Shown: positions 16,627 through 23,907 of the stretch, piece after piece
How positions within the stretch are numbered: the first letter of the stretch is position 1
How the letters are laid out: each line of letters begins with the position of its first letter
Assembly: GCA_025361465.1 (NCBI GenBank)
Contig: JANYAG010000303.1
Coordinates: forward strand, 1 to 27,489
From: Gemmatimonadota bacterium
Lineage (GTDB): Bacteria > Gemmatimonadota > Gemmatimonadetes > Gemmatimonadales > GWC2-71-9
Length of the DNA stretch: 27,489 nt
Direction: 5' to 3'
The notes under the pieces: model-generated
What the model was told of the DNA's origin: nothing
The model's input: only the letters and a program-made list of their open reading frames with translations
Database searches by the model: none
Position numbers and translations under genes: made by a program

Positions 16627-18042
16627 CTATGGATTCCGGTCGGTACACGACGCGAACTTCGGGTTGTTCGTCTCGTCAAACGGAATCGGCAGGTTCACCT
16701 CGTTGCCGAAGATGCCACCCTTCGGGTTGCCATCCACGATGTACTGCGCCCCGCCGCCGCCCGGGAAGGTGGCATCAATGGTCCGGCCGTACTGCCGCAC
16801 CAGCCGGCGCAGGTCGCCGAGCCGATGACCGGTGAGGTAGAGCCAGAAGGCGCGCTCGCGGAACATCAGGTCGACCCGTGACGGCTGGTCGCCCGGATCG
16901 ATGAGGGGCGTGAGGGGGTTGAAGCCGGGAAGGAGCCCGGTGGCGGAATTCGCGGCCGGGAACACCGCCGGGAACACCTTCGGGACTGGCGCAGTGGCCC
17001 GCAAGGTGTTCAGCGCACTGAGCCAGGTCGGGGCGTCGTTGACCGCGAGGGCGGCCTCCGCTTCGATCAGCCGGGCTTCGACCCCGGTCGCGACGGGAAT
17101 CGACGCCGATTCGTTGGTGTACTTCCCCTGGTCGTTCTGCGGCGTCGCGTTGTCGAACCCCTTGTTCGTCGCAGGCACCCGCGCCCAGGGCACTCGCGGA
17201 TCCAGGGCGGTCCGGAAGTTGAGCCCATTGCCACCATCGAGATTCGCGACGGTGAAGCGCTTGTTCTGGTTCACGAACGCGTAGACCGGGTTGTTCTGCC
17301 CGGTGACCGCGAGGTTGAACGACGCGTTGTACACGAAGGTGGTCGCCACGCCAGCGACCGCGGCCGCTGCGGCCGCCGGCTGATTGAGGTCGAGCAGGGC
17401 CCGGGCCTTGCCGATCTTCGCCAGGCTGGTCACCGTCGCATTGGCGGGGTAGGCGAGGGCCGAGTCGAAGCGATTGATCGCGAGCGTGAAGATCTGCGTC
17501 GTCGTGAGCGGATCGCCGAAGGTCAACGTGCCGTCCAGGCTCGCCGTGCTCACGGGCATCCCGTTGCAGTAGTTCTCTGCCAGTCCGATGTAGCTGAAAC
17601 CGGCCAGGGCGTACATCTCGGCGATGCGTGCATCCGTCAGCGGCGCCGTGGCGACCTTCTTGATCGCCTCGGCCGCCACCTCGGCTGAGCGCCGGGCGCG
17701 GTGAAGCCGCCGGAATGCCGTCAGCAAGTTGCTGTTCTTGGTGTCGATCGGGCCACGGTGATCGTACTCGATCCGTGTCGGAAAGGTCTCGGAATTGGCC
17801 AGCTCATCCGACATGGATCCCGAAATGAACAGCAGGCTCTCGTTGGCACCGTTATCCCCGATCAGGCCTCGTTCGAAATCGCCGATGGCGCCGGCGTAGA
17901 GCGCGGCCACACCGGCCGGCGTCGCCGCCGCGGCCGGATCGATGATGTCAGGATTGGTGACCTTGAGGAGGTCGGTGGGCGAACAGGCAGCCGCCGTGAG
18001 GACCCCGACCAGGGCAAGTTGGAAGCGTCGTGTGTGTGTCAT
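16627..18042 (-). CDS. SusD/RagB-family outer-membrane lipoprotein
   Basis: This 471-residue lipoprotein has signal peptide and lipobox LTAAACSP with acceptor Cys20, and SusD-like features: TDLLKVTNPDIIDP near the N-terminus, helical TPR-like repeats, and the C-terminal pattern LMFRERAFWLYLTGHRLGDLRRL, which is strongly typical of the family. SusD proteins sit on the cell surface as a lid on the SusC channel and bind the substrate. It starts 16 bases after the SusC stop with a GGAG ribosome site, so it is the second gene of a SusC-SusD operon. There is no polysaccharide-degrading enzyme nearby; peptidases surround the locus, so a peptide ligand like that of RagAB is possible. Ligand not determinable. 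Confidence 0.92.
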   Translation of the reverse strand: MTHTRRFQLALVGVLTAAACSPTDLLKVTNPDIIDPAAAATPAGVAALYAGAIGDFERGLIGDNGANESLLFISGSMSDELANSETFPTRIEYDHRGPIDTKNSNLLTAFRRLHRARRSAEVAAEAIKKVATAPLTDARIAEMYALAGFSYIGLAENYCNGMPVSTASLDGTLTFGDPLTTTQIFTLAINRFDSALAYPANATVTSLAKIGKARALLDLNQPAAAAAAVAGVATTFVYNASFNLAVTGQNNPVYAFVNQNKRFTVANLDGGNGLNFRTALDPRVPWARVPATNKGFDNATPQNDQGKYTNESASIPVATGVEARLIEAEAALAVNDAPTWLSALNTLRATAPVPKVFPAVFPAANSATGLLPGFNPLTPLIDPGDQPSRVDLMFRERAFWLYLTGHRLGDLRRLVRQYGRTIDATFPGGGGAQYIVDGNPKGGIFGNEVNLPIPFDETNNPKFASCTDRNP

Positions 18043-18058
18043 GATGTGCTCGCTCCGG

Positions 18059-21000
18059 TCAGAATGTGAAGTTCGCGCGGACGATGAACGTCCGCACGGG
18101 CGGTTGCGTCAGGAAATCGCGAACGCCGAATCCGTTGAAGCTGGTCTGTCCCAGCTGATTGAGCTCCGGGTCAACCCCGGTGTAGCTGGTCCAGGTGTGC
18201 AAGTTCCGCCCGGCGACACTGAGGCTCGCATGTTGCGAACGGAACGCCTGGGCCAGGCGATCCGGCAGGTTGTAGGTGAGGGAAATCTCGCGCAGCTTGG
18301 CAAAGTCGGCCTTCTCGATGAAGCCCCAGTTGGTGGCACTCCCGTGGAACCGCCGCGCCACGGCCCGGGCTTGCAGGTCAAGCGGGGTGGACGGATCCAT
18401 CATCGCCTGGCAATTGTTGCCCGTTGAGGTACAGCGGAATTCCTCAGTGCTGTTGTACTGGTAGAAGCCGCCTTGGTAGTCGACCAGGCCCGCCAGCCGC
18501 ACGCGACCGTGGAACAGGGTGAGAACCTGGTTCAGCGTCACCTGCTTCGTCGGTTGGGACGAGCCCTTGTACACCGCGGTATCGCCAACCACGATCTCGC
18601 TCAGCTCAATGATCCCGTTCTTGTTGGCGTCATTCCACGACGTGATCGGGCGCTCCCAGAAGCCGCCGAGCGGATAGCCCACCTGATGGCGCTGGATGCC
18701 CGAGATGACCGGGGGAATGCCGGCGCCCAGGCTGACCAGCTTGTTGTTCGTGGTACTGCCGGTCAGCGTGATGTCGTACCCGAGGTTGCGGTGGTTGAGG
18801 ATCGACGTGTTCACCGTCAACTCGACGCCCTTGTTGGTGACCGAGCCGAGGTTCTCGAACCGGGTGGACGACACCCCAAGCGATGGTGCCAGCACACGCG
18901 CGATCAGTGCATCCGTGGTCTTCTTGCTGTAGTACGTCAGGTCGACATTGGTCCTCCCGTGGAACAGTCCCGCATCGATGCCGGCTTCCACTTCGCCGGA
19001 GCGCTCCGGCTTGAGGCCGGCAAGACCGAGACTGCCGAACACGGCCGCGCTGGTCGAGGTGCTGTTGATCGAGGACGTCGAGGGCGAGAGGTAGGTGAGG
19101 GCATCGAGCGCACCCGGCTGCACACCGGACTGCCCGTAGGCAGCCCGGACCCTGAACAGTGAGAGGGGGCTGCCCTTCGGGAAGTGCGGGTCGTCGGACA
19201 GGACCCAGGAAAGACTGGCCTTGGGGAAGGCGATGGCCTTGAACGCGGTGCCGAAGGAACTGACATCATCGATGCGCACGGCCCCGGTGGCAAACAGCCG
19301 GTCCTTGAACGCCAGCGTCTCCTCGGTGTAGGCGCCAACTCGGATGGTCGTGGTCGTGGTCTGGCTGGCATTGAGGATCGCCGCGCCGTCGATGTCGCTG
19401 CTGCCGAAGGAGAGCCGCGACCCTTGCGCCTGGCTCTGGTAAAACACATCCTGGCCGTAGGACACGCCGACGGCACTGCGCAATGCCAGGGACTGGGTCA
19501 GTCGGTTGTTGCCATTGAGCCCTGCAAGCACGCTGTAGGTCTTCAGTTCGGTCCGGGTATCGGTCTTGTTGCCCAGGTTGGTGGTCCCGAAGGCCGGGCT
19601 CTGGCCAGTCGGATCGTAGGACGTTTCCAGGCGCTGGGCAACATCATAGCCGACGGTCGCGTTCCCGGACAGCCAACCCAGCGGCCGCCATTGCAGGTGG
19701 CTGCTCCCCGTGAACCGCTCAATGTCCTGTTGCCGGAGCAGGGAGAAGATCTCGCCAGGAGCAAAGAACCCCCCCCCCGCAACCCCCAGCGTGTCCGTGG
19801 TGCCGAAGTAGCCGCTTGGCAGGATCCCCAGCACATTGTTGTCGTTCTGCGGCAGCAGGAGCTTGCCGCTCGAGTACCCGACGTTGGTCTGCATATCCAG
19901 GTTCTTGTTCAATTGCGCACTCAAGTTGGTCCGGAACGAAATCTGTCGATTGGTATTCGGCCGCAGCACGTTCGACGGCAATTCGCTCACGCCACGCGCG
20001 GCAAGGAGCCGAGTGCGCTCGGTGTCCGGCAGTGCCAGCGTGCCGACCTGATCCAGGTACTGACCGGACACGAAATACTGGACGGACTCCGTGCCACCGG
20101 TGACGTCGCCGCCGTATGTCAACGAATTGCCGGTGCCGATCGGGGTGAGCGTCTTGTTCATCAGGATGTTCGTCGAGAGCAGCTTCTCCTGGGTGCACAC
20201 GCCCGAGGCGAACTGGGTCAGGTTACAGGTGCGGAGCGATCCGCCGGGCGCCCCGCCCGTGATGGTGCGGCCGACCATCCGGTAGTTGGTCGGGTAGTTG
20301 TTGGGATCGGTCTGCCCGCCACCCTCGACATACGCGTGCCAGCGCGGCGGCCCCACCAGGCCGTGCTTCGTGGTGACACGAATGACCCCGTTCGCCGCTT
20401 CGGTGCCGTAGAGGGTTGCTGCCGACGGGCCCTTGACCAGTTCGATGGACTCGATCTGGTCAGGATTCAGATCGTTCAGGCGTGACGGCGCCTGCCCACC
20501 AGTGCCCAAGGAACTCGACGACGCACTCGTGTTCACCTTGATGCCGTCGACATAGAGAACCGGTTCGTTGGACAACGAAAGCGAGTTGGCTCCGCGGATG
20601 CGGATCCGGCTCCCGGCCCCCAACGTCCCTGAACTCGGCAACACGCTCACACCGGCCGAACGCGCCTGCAGGAGTTGCGACATGTCGGCGATCGGCTGCG
20701 TCTGCGTGAGCGAGTCCGCCCGGATCGTGCTGACGCTGTTGCCGATTTCCAGGCGGCGCTGCGCGCCGGCCACCGTCACCACGAGTTCCTCGAGGCCGTA
20801 CGGTGCCTCGGTGAGGGCGAAGTCGAGTGCCACGGTTTCATTGGCCTTGACCACGACGGTCCTCCGCTCCGACTTGTAGCCGATCGCGAGGGTGCGAACG
20901 TCGTAGCTCCCGGGGCTCACCTCGGTGACGAGGTAGCGACCGTCACCTCGAACCAGCACCACCTTGCCAGTCTGGACGATCTGGACGCTCGATCCCGGCA

Positions 21001-21130
21001 GCGGCTTTCGGGTGGCACTGTCCGTAATCCGTCCGGTGATGGTGCCTTGCTGGGCGCCAAGCGGCGAACCCGCCGCCACCAGGACTGCAAGGGTGCCGAG
21101 TACAACGCGAAGTCGAACGAGAATGGCCAT
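18059..21130 (-). CDS. SusC/RagA-family TonB-linked outer-membrane transporter
   Basis: This is a 1023-residue outer-membrane importer. The signal peptide MAILVRLRVVLGTLAVLVAA ends near PLGAQQ. A carboxypeptidase-regulatory-like domain follows (GTITGRITDSATRKPLPGSS to about residue 110). The plug domain carries RIRGANSLSLSNEPVLYVDG and the SusC signature IESIELVKGPSAATLYGTEA. A long 22-strand-type barrel ends in RANFTF, with the terminal Phe expected for BAM recognition. The ATG at 21130 follows GAGAGGT; the upstream open frame to 21604 is antisense shadow or intergenic DNA. Two cysteine pairs lie in extracellular-looking loops (TCNLTQFASGVC and FRCTSTGNNC), possibly disulfides. A run of ten G on the coding strand (19778-19769) lies inside the gene. 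It pairs with the SusD-like lipoprotein just downstream. Confidence 0.94.
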   Translation of the reverse strand: MAILVRLRVVLGTLAVLVAAGSPLGAQQGTITGRITDSATRKPLPGSSVQIVQTGKVVLVRGDGRYLVTEVSPGSYDVRTLAIGYKSERRTVVVKANETVALDFALTEAPYGLEELVVTVAGAQRRLEIGNSVSTIRADSLTQTQPIADMSQLLQARSAGVSVLPSSGTLGAGSRIRIRGANSLSLSNEPVLYVDGIKVNTSASSSSLGTGGQAPSRLNDLNPDQIESIELVKGPSAATLYGTEAANGVIRVTTKHGLVGPPRWHAYVEGGGQTDPNNYPTNYRMVGRTITGGAPGGSLRTCNLTQFASGVCTQEKLLSTNILMNKTLTPIGTGNSLTYGGDVTGGTESVQYFVSGQYLDQVGTLALPDTERTRLLAARGVSELPSNVLRPNTNRQISFRTNLSAQLNKNLDMQTNVGYSSGKLLLPQNDNNVLGILPSGYFGTTDTLGVAGGGFFAPGEIFSLLRQQDIERFTGSSHLQWRPLGWLSGNATVGYDVAQRLETSYDPTGQSPAFGTTNLGNKTDTRTELKTYSVLAGLNGNNRLTQSLALRSAVGVSYGQDVFYQSQAQGSRLSFGSSDIDGAAILNASQTTTTTIRVGAYTEETLAFKDRLFATGAVRIDDVSSFGTAFKAIAFPKASLSWVLSDDPHFPKGSPLSLFRVRAAYGQSGVQPGALDALTYLSPSTSSINSTSTSAAVFGSLGLAGLKPERSGEVEAGIDAGLFHGRTNVDLTYYSKKTTDALIARVLAPSLGVSSTRFENLGSVTNKGVELTVNTSILNHRNLGYDITLTGSTTNNKLVSLGAGIPPVISGIQRHQVGYPLGGFWERPITSWNDANKNGIIELSEIVVGDTAVYKGSSQPTKQVTLNQVLTLFHGRVRLAGLVDYQGGFYQYNSTEEFRCTSTGNNCQAMMDPSTPLDLQARAVARRFHGSATNWGFIEKADFAKLREISLTYNLPDRLAQAFRSQHASLSVAGRNLHTWTSYTGVDPELNQLGQTSFNGFGVRDFLTQPPVRTFIVRANFTF
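19769..19778 (-). repeat. Ten-base G homopolymer inside the SusC gene
   Basis: Ten consecutive C on the plus strand read as GCG-GGG-GGG-GGG-TTC in the susC-like frame (Ala-Gly-Gly-Gly-Phe). A slip of one base would truncate the transporter in its barrel. The frame is intact as given. Confidence 0.9.
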
Positions 21131-21180
21131 TGAAGGACCTCTCAACGATTCGGGTGCGTTCCGGACGACCGTTACTGGGT

Positions 21181-21250
21181 CGTCGGATATTAAGGGATCA
21201 AAAGAGTGTACGATCCGAATTCCAATTGCGCTAGTCGGTATTAATACGGG
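21181..21250 (-). promoter_or_regulatory. AT-rich upstream region of the SusC/SusD operon
   Basis: This part of the 179-base gap is clearly AT-richer than its surroundings. It holds a perfect palindrome GTATTAATAC (21238-21247) and a spaced dyad GGATC/GATCC (21195-21199 and 21212-21216). A TAATAT element on the minus strand could be a -10, but no good -35 stands 16-18 bases away. It is probably the promoter/control region of the susC-like gene; precise elements are uncertain. Confidence 0.35.
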
Positions 21251-21258
21251 ACGCCAAA

Positions 21259-21285
21259 GCGGTCGCCCCCGACGAGGGCGGCCGC
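21259..21285 (-). terminator. Weak hairpin after the secreted unknown gene
   Basis: A 10-bp inverted repeat (21259-21268 with 21276-21285) with one imperfect pair and a 7-base loop lies 25 bases past the stop of the minus-strand gene ending at 21310. It is followed on that strand by only three T. It may end that transcript before the SusC promoter region. Confidence 0.35.
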
Positions 21286-21309
21286 CTTGTTCTTCGTCAT
21301 GAAGCAGGG

Positions 21310-22161
21310 CTACGGCGTCTTCTTCACTGGAGCAGCCTTGTGCTTCCAGTAACCCGGGTCGGCCTTGATCCACTCGGCCGGTGGGATGCTCTGTTGCGGC
21401 GCAAAGGAGAAGAGGTCGGTCTGGCTGGTGATGACGGCGGCGGAAGTGTTCATCATCATCTTGTTGCGGGCTACGGAATCGCCCAGGGCAGCCAGGTAGG
21501 CGTCGCCGGTGTGAATCGGGGCGTCCCGGTCGAGCTCGGCGAGTGACTTCCGCGGGCTGATGATGAAATAGGTGCCCGCCGGGGCACCACTGGCCGCAAC
21601 CCACATCGAGTAGCCGTCGGGCGCCTTGATGCTCTCATGGGCGGCCTTGACCAGCTTCCGGTTCGCCTCGTACTCGCCGGTGTGCCCGGGCCGGACCGAA
21701 ATGCGCGTCACCGAGAAGTACCGGGCGCTGGACAAGTCGGCCGGCGCGCCGTAACTCAGGTCATCCCGCATCGTGAGGATCATCATCCGGCCGTCGCTCA
21801 GGTACTCATCCTCCTTGGCGGAGAATTGCTTGTCGATGCCGGTGAATGTGGCGTTCGCTGCATACTCCTTGTCGGCCTTCTCGGCATCGCCCCAACTTGG
21901 GAAGGCGCTCAGGTACCAATTCTCAGGCACCCCCGTCATCGCTTTCACGGCGAGCATCGGGATGGGTGCCTTGGCGGCGGCGAGGGCTCCGGCCCAGGCA
22001 TTCTCATGCGCGTCGTGAGAGTCGTTCTTCCCGGGCTTTACCGTCTCTCGGTAAATCCTCAGGACCCTGAAGGTGGGCGCAGCCGGAGCGGCCTGCGCGG
22101 CAAGTACCGCCGGAACCAGAAAGGCGAGTGCCACGGTAAGACGGGTGAAGGAAAGTCTCAT
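21310..22161 (-). CDS. Secreted protein of unknown function with two ferredoxin-like (dimeric alpha-beta barrel-like) halves
   Basis: I do not recognise a named family. The 283-residue protein begins with a signal peptide (MRLSFTRLTVALAFLVPAVLAAQA), so it is periplasmic or secreted. Two similar-looking halves follow. The first starts FRVLRIYRETVKPGKNDSHDAHENAW, the second YFSVTRISVRPGHTGEYEANRKL; each is a strand, a 'xxVKPG/VRPG' turn and a helix. That pattern resembles NIPSNAP/antibiotic-monooxygenase-type dimeric alpha-beta barrels, an inference from pattern only. The ATG at 22161 follows GGAGGT by five bases. It lies after the DUF5602-like lipoprotein gene on the same strand, separated by a strong inverted repeat. 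The C-terminus is Lys/Pro-rich. No catalytic residues can be named. Confidence 0.75.
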   Translation of the reverse strand: MRLSFTRLTVALAFLVPAVLAAQAAPAAPTFRVLRIYRETVKPGKNDSHDAHENAWAGALAAAKAPIPMLAVKAMTGVPENWYLSAFPSWGDAEKADKEYAANATFTGIDKQFSAKEDEYLSDGRMMILTMRDDLSYGAPADLSSARYFSVTRISVRPGHTGEYEANRKLVKAAHESIKAPDGYSMWVAASGAPAGTYFIISPRKSLAELDRDAPIHTGDAYLAALGDSVARNKMMMNTSAAVITSQTDLFSFAPQQSIPPAEWIKADPGYWKHKAAPVKKTP

Positions 22162-22185
22162 GCGACCTCCATTGCGGGTGAACAA

Positions 22186-22243
22186 CTCGACGGGCGTACG
22201 CTCGCCCTCAGCGAACGTACGCCCGTAAACGGGATCTGTCGAG
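22186..22243. repeat. Strong inverted repeat in the leader of the secreted unknown gene
   Basis: A perfect 11-bp inverted repeat (22190-22200 with 22216-22226) encloses 15 bases, some of which can pair further. An outer 6-bp pair CTCGAC/GTCGAG (22186-22191 with 22238-22243) can extend or compete with it. It lies between two minus-strand genes, 29 bases before the start at 22161. There is no T run, so an ordinary intrinsic terminator is not clear. It may be an RNA leader structure or a large operator. Confidence 0.6.
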
Positions 22244-22270
22244 TCCCTATTCGAGAATGGGGGCCCCTGG

Positions 22271-23071
22271 CTACTTGCCGGGCGCAAACCCGGTGAAGAC
22301 AAAGCGATAGGACTGCGCCTGCGGATCGTACTCCGCCTTCCAGCTCCGCGGGTAGATGCCGGCCTGCCCCGGGACGGTGGGAATTGGAAGCTCGAAGGCC
22401 TTCTTCTCCAGCAGCCGGTCGCGCGTCAGCATCGGCTCGATGAAGACGTTCTTCCCGTGGTAGTAGCCGATCACCATGTTGCCCTTGAACAGTTCCTTGC
22501 TCTCAAGCTCGGCGGTGGGCAGCGAGTGCATCCCCATCCCGGGGACGCAGATGCCGATCAGGGTGCTGACACCGATCATCTTGGCCATGTCGGGCGGCAA
22601 CGGCTGGTCGGGCAGGCTGTACCCGGCCGCGAGCACCTCCGGCTTCACGTTGTCCTTGCAGTCGATGGCAGCCTGTTCCTCGGGGGCCACGGTATAGAAA
22701 TGGAAGTCGAAGTGTGGCGTCAGGTAGGGCCCGGGCGGGTGCCCGGTCGGTTCCCAGTAGACGGTGAGTTCCGTGAACCCGGACGGCTTCTGGGCAGCCG
22801 CGGGCAACTTGAGTCGGGCTACCGCGACCGGCGGCCAGGCCATGTCCGGTTCCTTCGGGGCGTTCTCGACACTGGTGATCGGCACGGTCGCACCGACGTC
22901 GATCAGGGTCGTATCCTGCATCCGCGCCCAGGTGCACACCTGGCCTTTGTACACGTCGGCGCACTCGCCCTTCACTTCAACAATCGGTACCGGCGTTGGA
23001 GCTTCCTTGGCACAGGCGGCCAGAAGTGCCGCCAGCACGACCACACGACTGGGGTGAGAATTGCGGACCAT
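22271..23071 (-). CDS. Lipoprotein of unknown function, possibly DUF5602/TTHB210-like
   Basis: This 266-residue lipoprotein has a lipobox LLAAC with Cys20 after an Arg-containing N-region. The mature part contains PHFDFHFYTVAPEEQAAIDC and ICVPGMGMHSLP, with His/Asp clusters that remind me of the DUF5602/TTHB210-like family; this assignment is from memory and tentative. The His-rich HFDFHF and GMGMH motifs could bind a metal, by inference. The ATG at 23071 follows AGGAG; a longer start at 23107 would put a charged segment before the signal peptide and is less likely. A promoter with an extended -10 is visible just upstream. The product is expected to be anchored in a membrane facing the periplasm or outside. 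Cysteines remain in the mature part (GECADVYKGQVC), perhaps a disulfide. Confidence 0.78.
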   Translation of the reverse strand: MVRNSHPSRVVVLAALLAACAKEAPTPVPIVEVKGECADVYKGQVCTWARMQDTTLIDVGATVPITSVENAPKEPDMAWPPVAVARLKLPAAAQKPSGFTELTVYWEPTGHPPGPYLTPHFDFHFYTVAPEEQAAIDCKDNVKPEVLAAGYSLPDQPLPPDMAKMIGVSTLIGICVPGMGMHSLPTAELESKELFKGNMVIGYYHGKNVFIEPMLTRDRLLEKKAFELPIPTVPGQAGIYPRSWKAEYDPQAQSYRFVFTGFAPGK

Positions 23072-23102
23072 GGGGCTTCTCCTGAAGAAACGGGGGTCAT
23101 TG

Positions 23103-23130
23103 ATCATAACACAAATCCGGAGAAAACAAG
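23103..23130 (-). promoter_or_regulatory. Candidate extended -10 promoter of the lipoprotein gene
   Basis: On the minus strand TGTTATGAT (23111-23103) is a TGn-extended -10 box. A TTGTTT (23129-23124) lies 15 bases upstream, or CTTGTT at 16 bases. It stands in a locally AT-rich gap, 31 bases before the ATG at 23071. Confidence 0.5.
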
Positions 23131-23183
23131 TCGGATATCGGAAGAGGGGTATCCCGCTCGCGGCTCCAGGCGCCCAAAACGTC

Positions 23184-23906
23184 TCAGTTGTGCCAGATCG
23201 TGGGATCGCCCAGCACCGTCCCTGCCGCAAGAAGTTCAAGCCGATCCCCCACATCCTTGGCGATGCCCTCCGGCACGCGAAGTCCCGCCGGGCTCTGGTG
23301 GTAGATCGTGGCGTACAACGTGCAAGCAGCGAGGAACGACCCAGTCAGGCTTGGGTGACTGCCATCGGCCAACCAGAGCGCCAGTCCGGGATCTTCTCGC
23401 ACCACCGTCACCCACGCCACGCCCACCGGCGCCACGGTCACATCCAGCTCATCGGCAATGGTCAGGTAGCCGGTCGTAATCTCGGACTGCATCGTCCGGT
23501 AGTCATGGTATCCCGACTCCGGCAGCCCGTCACGACGGCCCCAGGTGAGCAACAGGATCGGCCGCGCGTCTTGGGCGCGAATGTCCTTGACCAACACCCG
23601 AATGGCGGGATACATCCCCGCCGTCCGGGCAACTGCCACCGCGGGAACGACGCTCTGTTCCTGAAGCACCACGTAGTTCCAATGCTGTGCTGCGAGTTGA
23701 ATGCGAACTGACGGGGACTGAAGATGCTGGGCGAGGGTGGCGCCACCCACGGCGATCAACTCCACAACCATGCGGTGCTTGCCGGCCGTCGCCAAGCCTG
23801 AGAGCAGCTCGGGCAGGTTGTTCACGGAGGTGTAACTGTTGCCGATGAAGAGCACCCGCGCGCCTACCGCCGACATGCCCGCCCGCTGCCCGGAGCGGTA
23901 AAGCAC
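23184..23906 (-). CDS. SGNH/GDSL-family hydrolase
   Basis: This 240-residue protein has the SGNH hydrolase fold without a signal peptide. Block I is VLFIGNSYTSVNNLP with nucleophile Ser24 (GNS replaces GDS, as in the DUF4886-like branch). A conserved Gly appears in AVGGATLAQH, and block V DGSHPS supplies Asp181 and His184. Members hydrolyse esters, often acetyl or acyl groups of carbohydrates or lipids; the substrate here is unknown. The GTG at 23906 begins one base after the M24 peptidase stop, suggesting coupling; an ATG at 23876 (MSAVGARV) is ten codons shorter, also plausible, and neither has a strong ribosome site. It is the last gene of the DUF4242-M24-SGNH group. Confidence 0.85.
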   Translation of the reverse strand: MLYRSGQRAGMSAVGARVLFIGNSYTSVNNLPELLSGLATAGKHRMVVELIAVGGATLAQHLQSPSVRIQLAAQHWNYVVLQEQSVVPAVAVARTAGMYPAIRVLVKDIRAQDARPILLLTWGRRDGLPESGYHDYRTMQSEITTGYLTIADELDVTVAPVGVAWVTVVREDPGLALWLADGSHPSLTGSFLAACTLYATIYHQSPAGLRVPEGIAKDVGDRLELLAAGTVLGDPTIWHN

Positions 23907-23907
23907 A

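Noticed and set aside
21131..21604. N-terminal extension of the SusC gene
   Set aside because: A signal peptide and a good ribosome site define the ATG at 21130; the extension runs through the AT-rich promoter region and into the neighbouring gene.
22186..22243. Known riboswitch class
   Set aside because: Only stem pairing is visible; I could not match any conserved riboswitch core sequence, so it is left as an unexplained inverted repeat.
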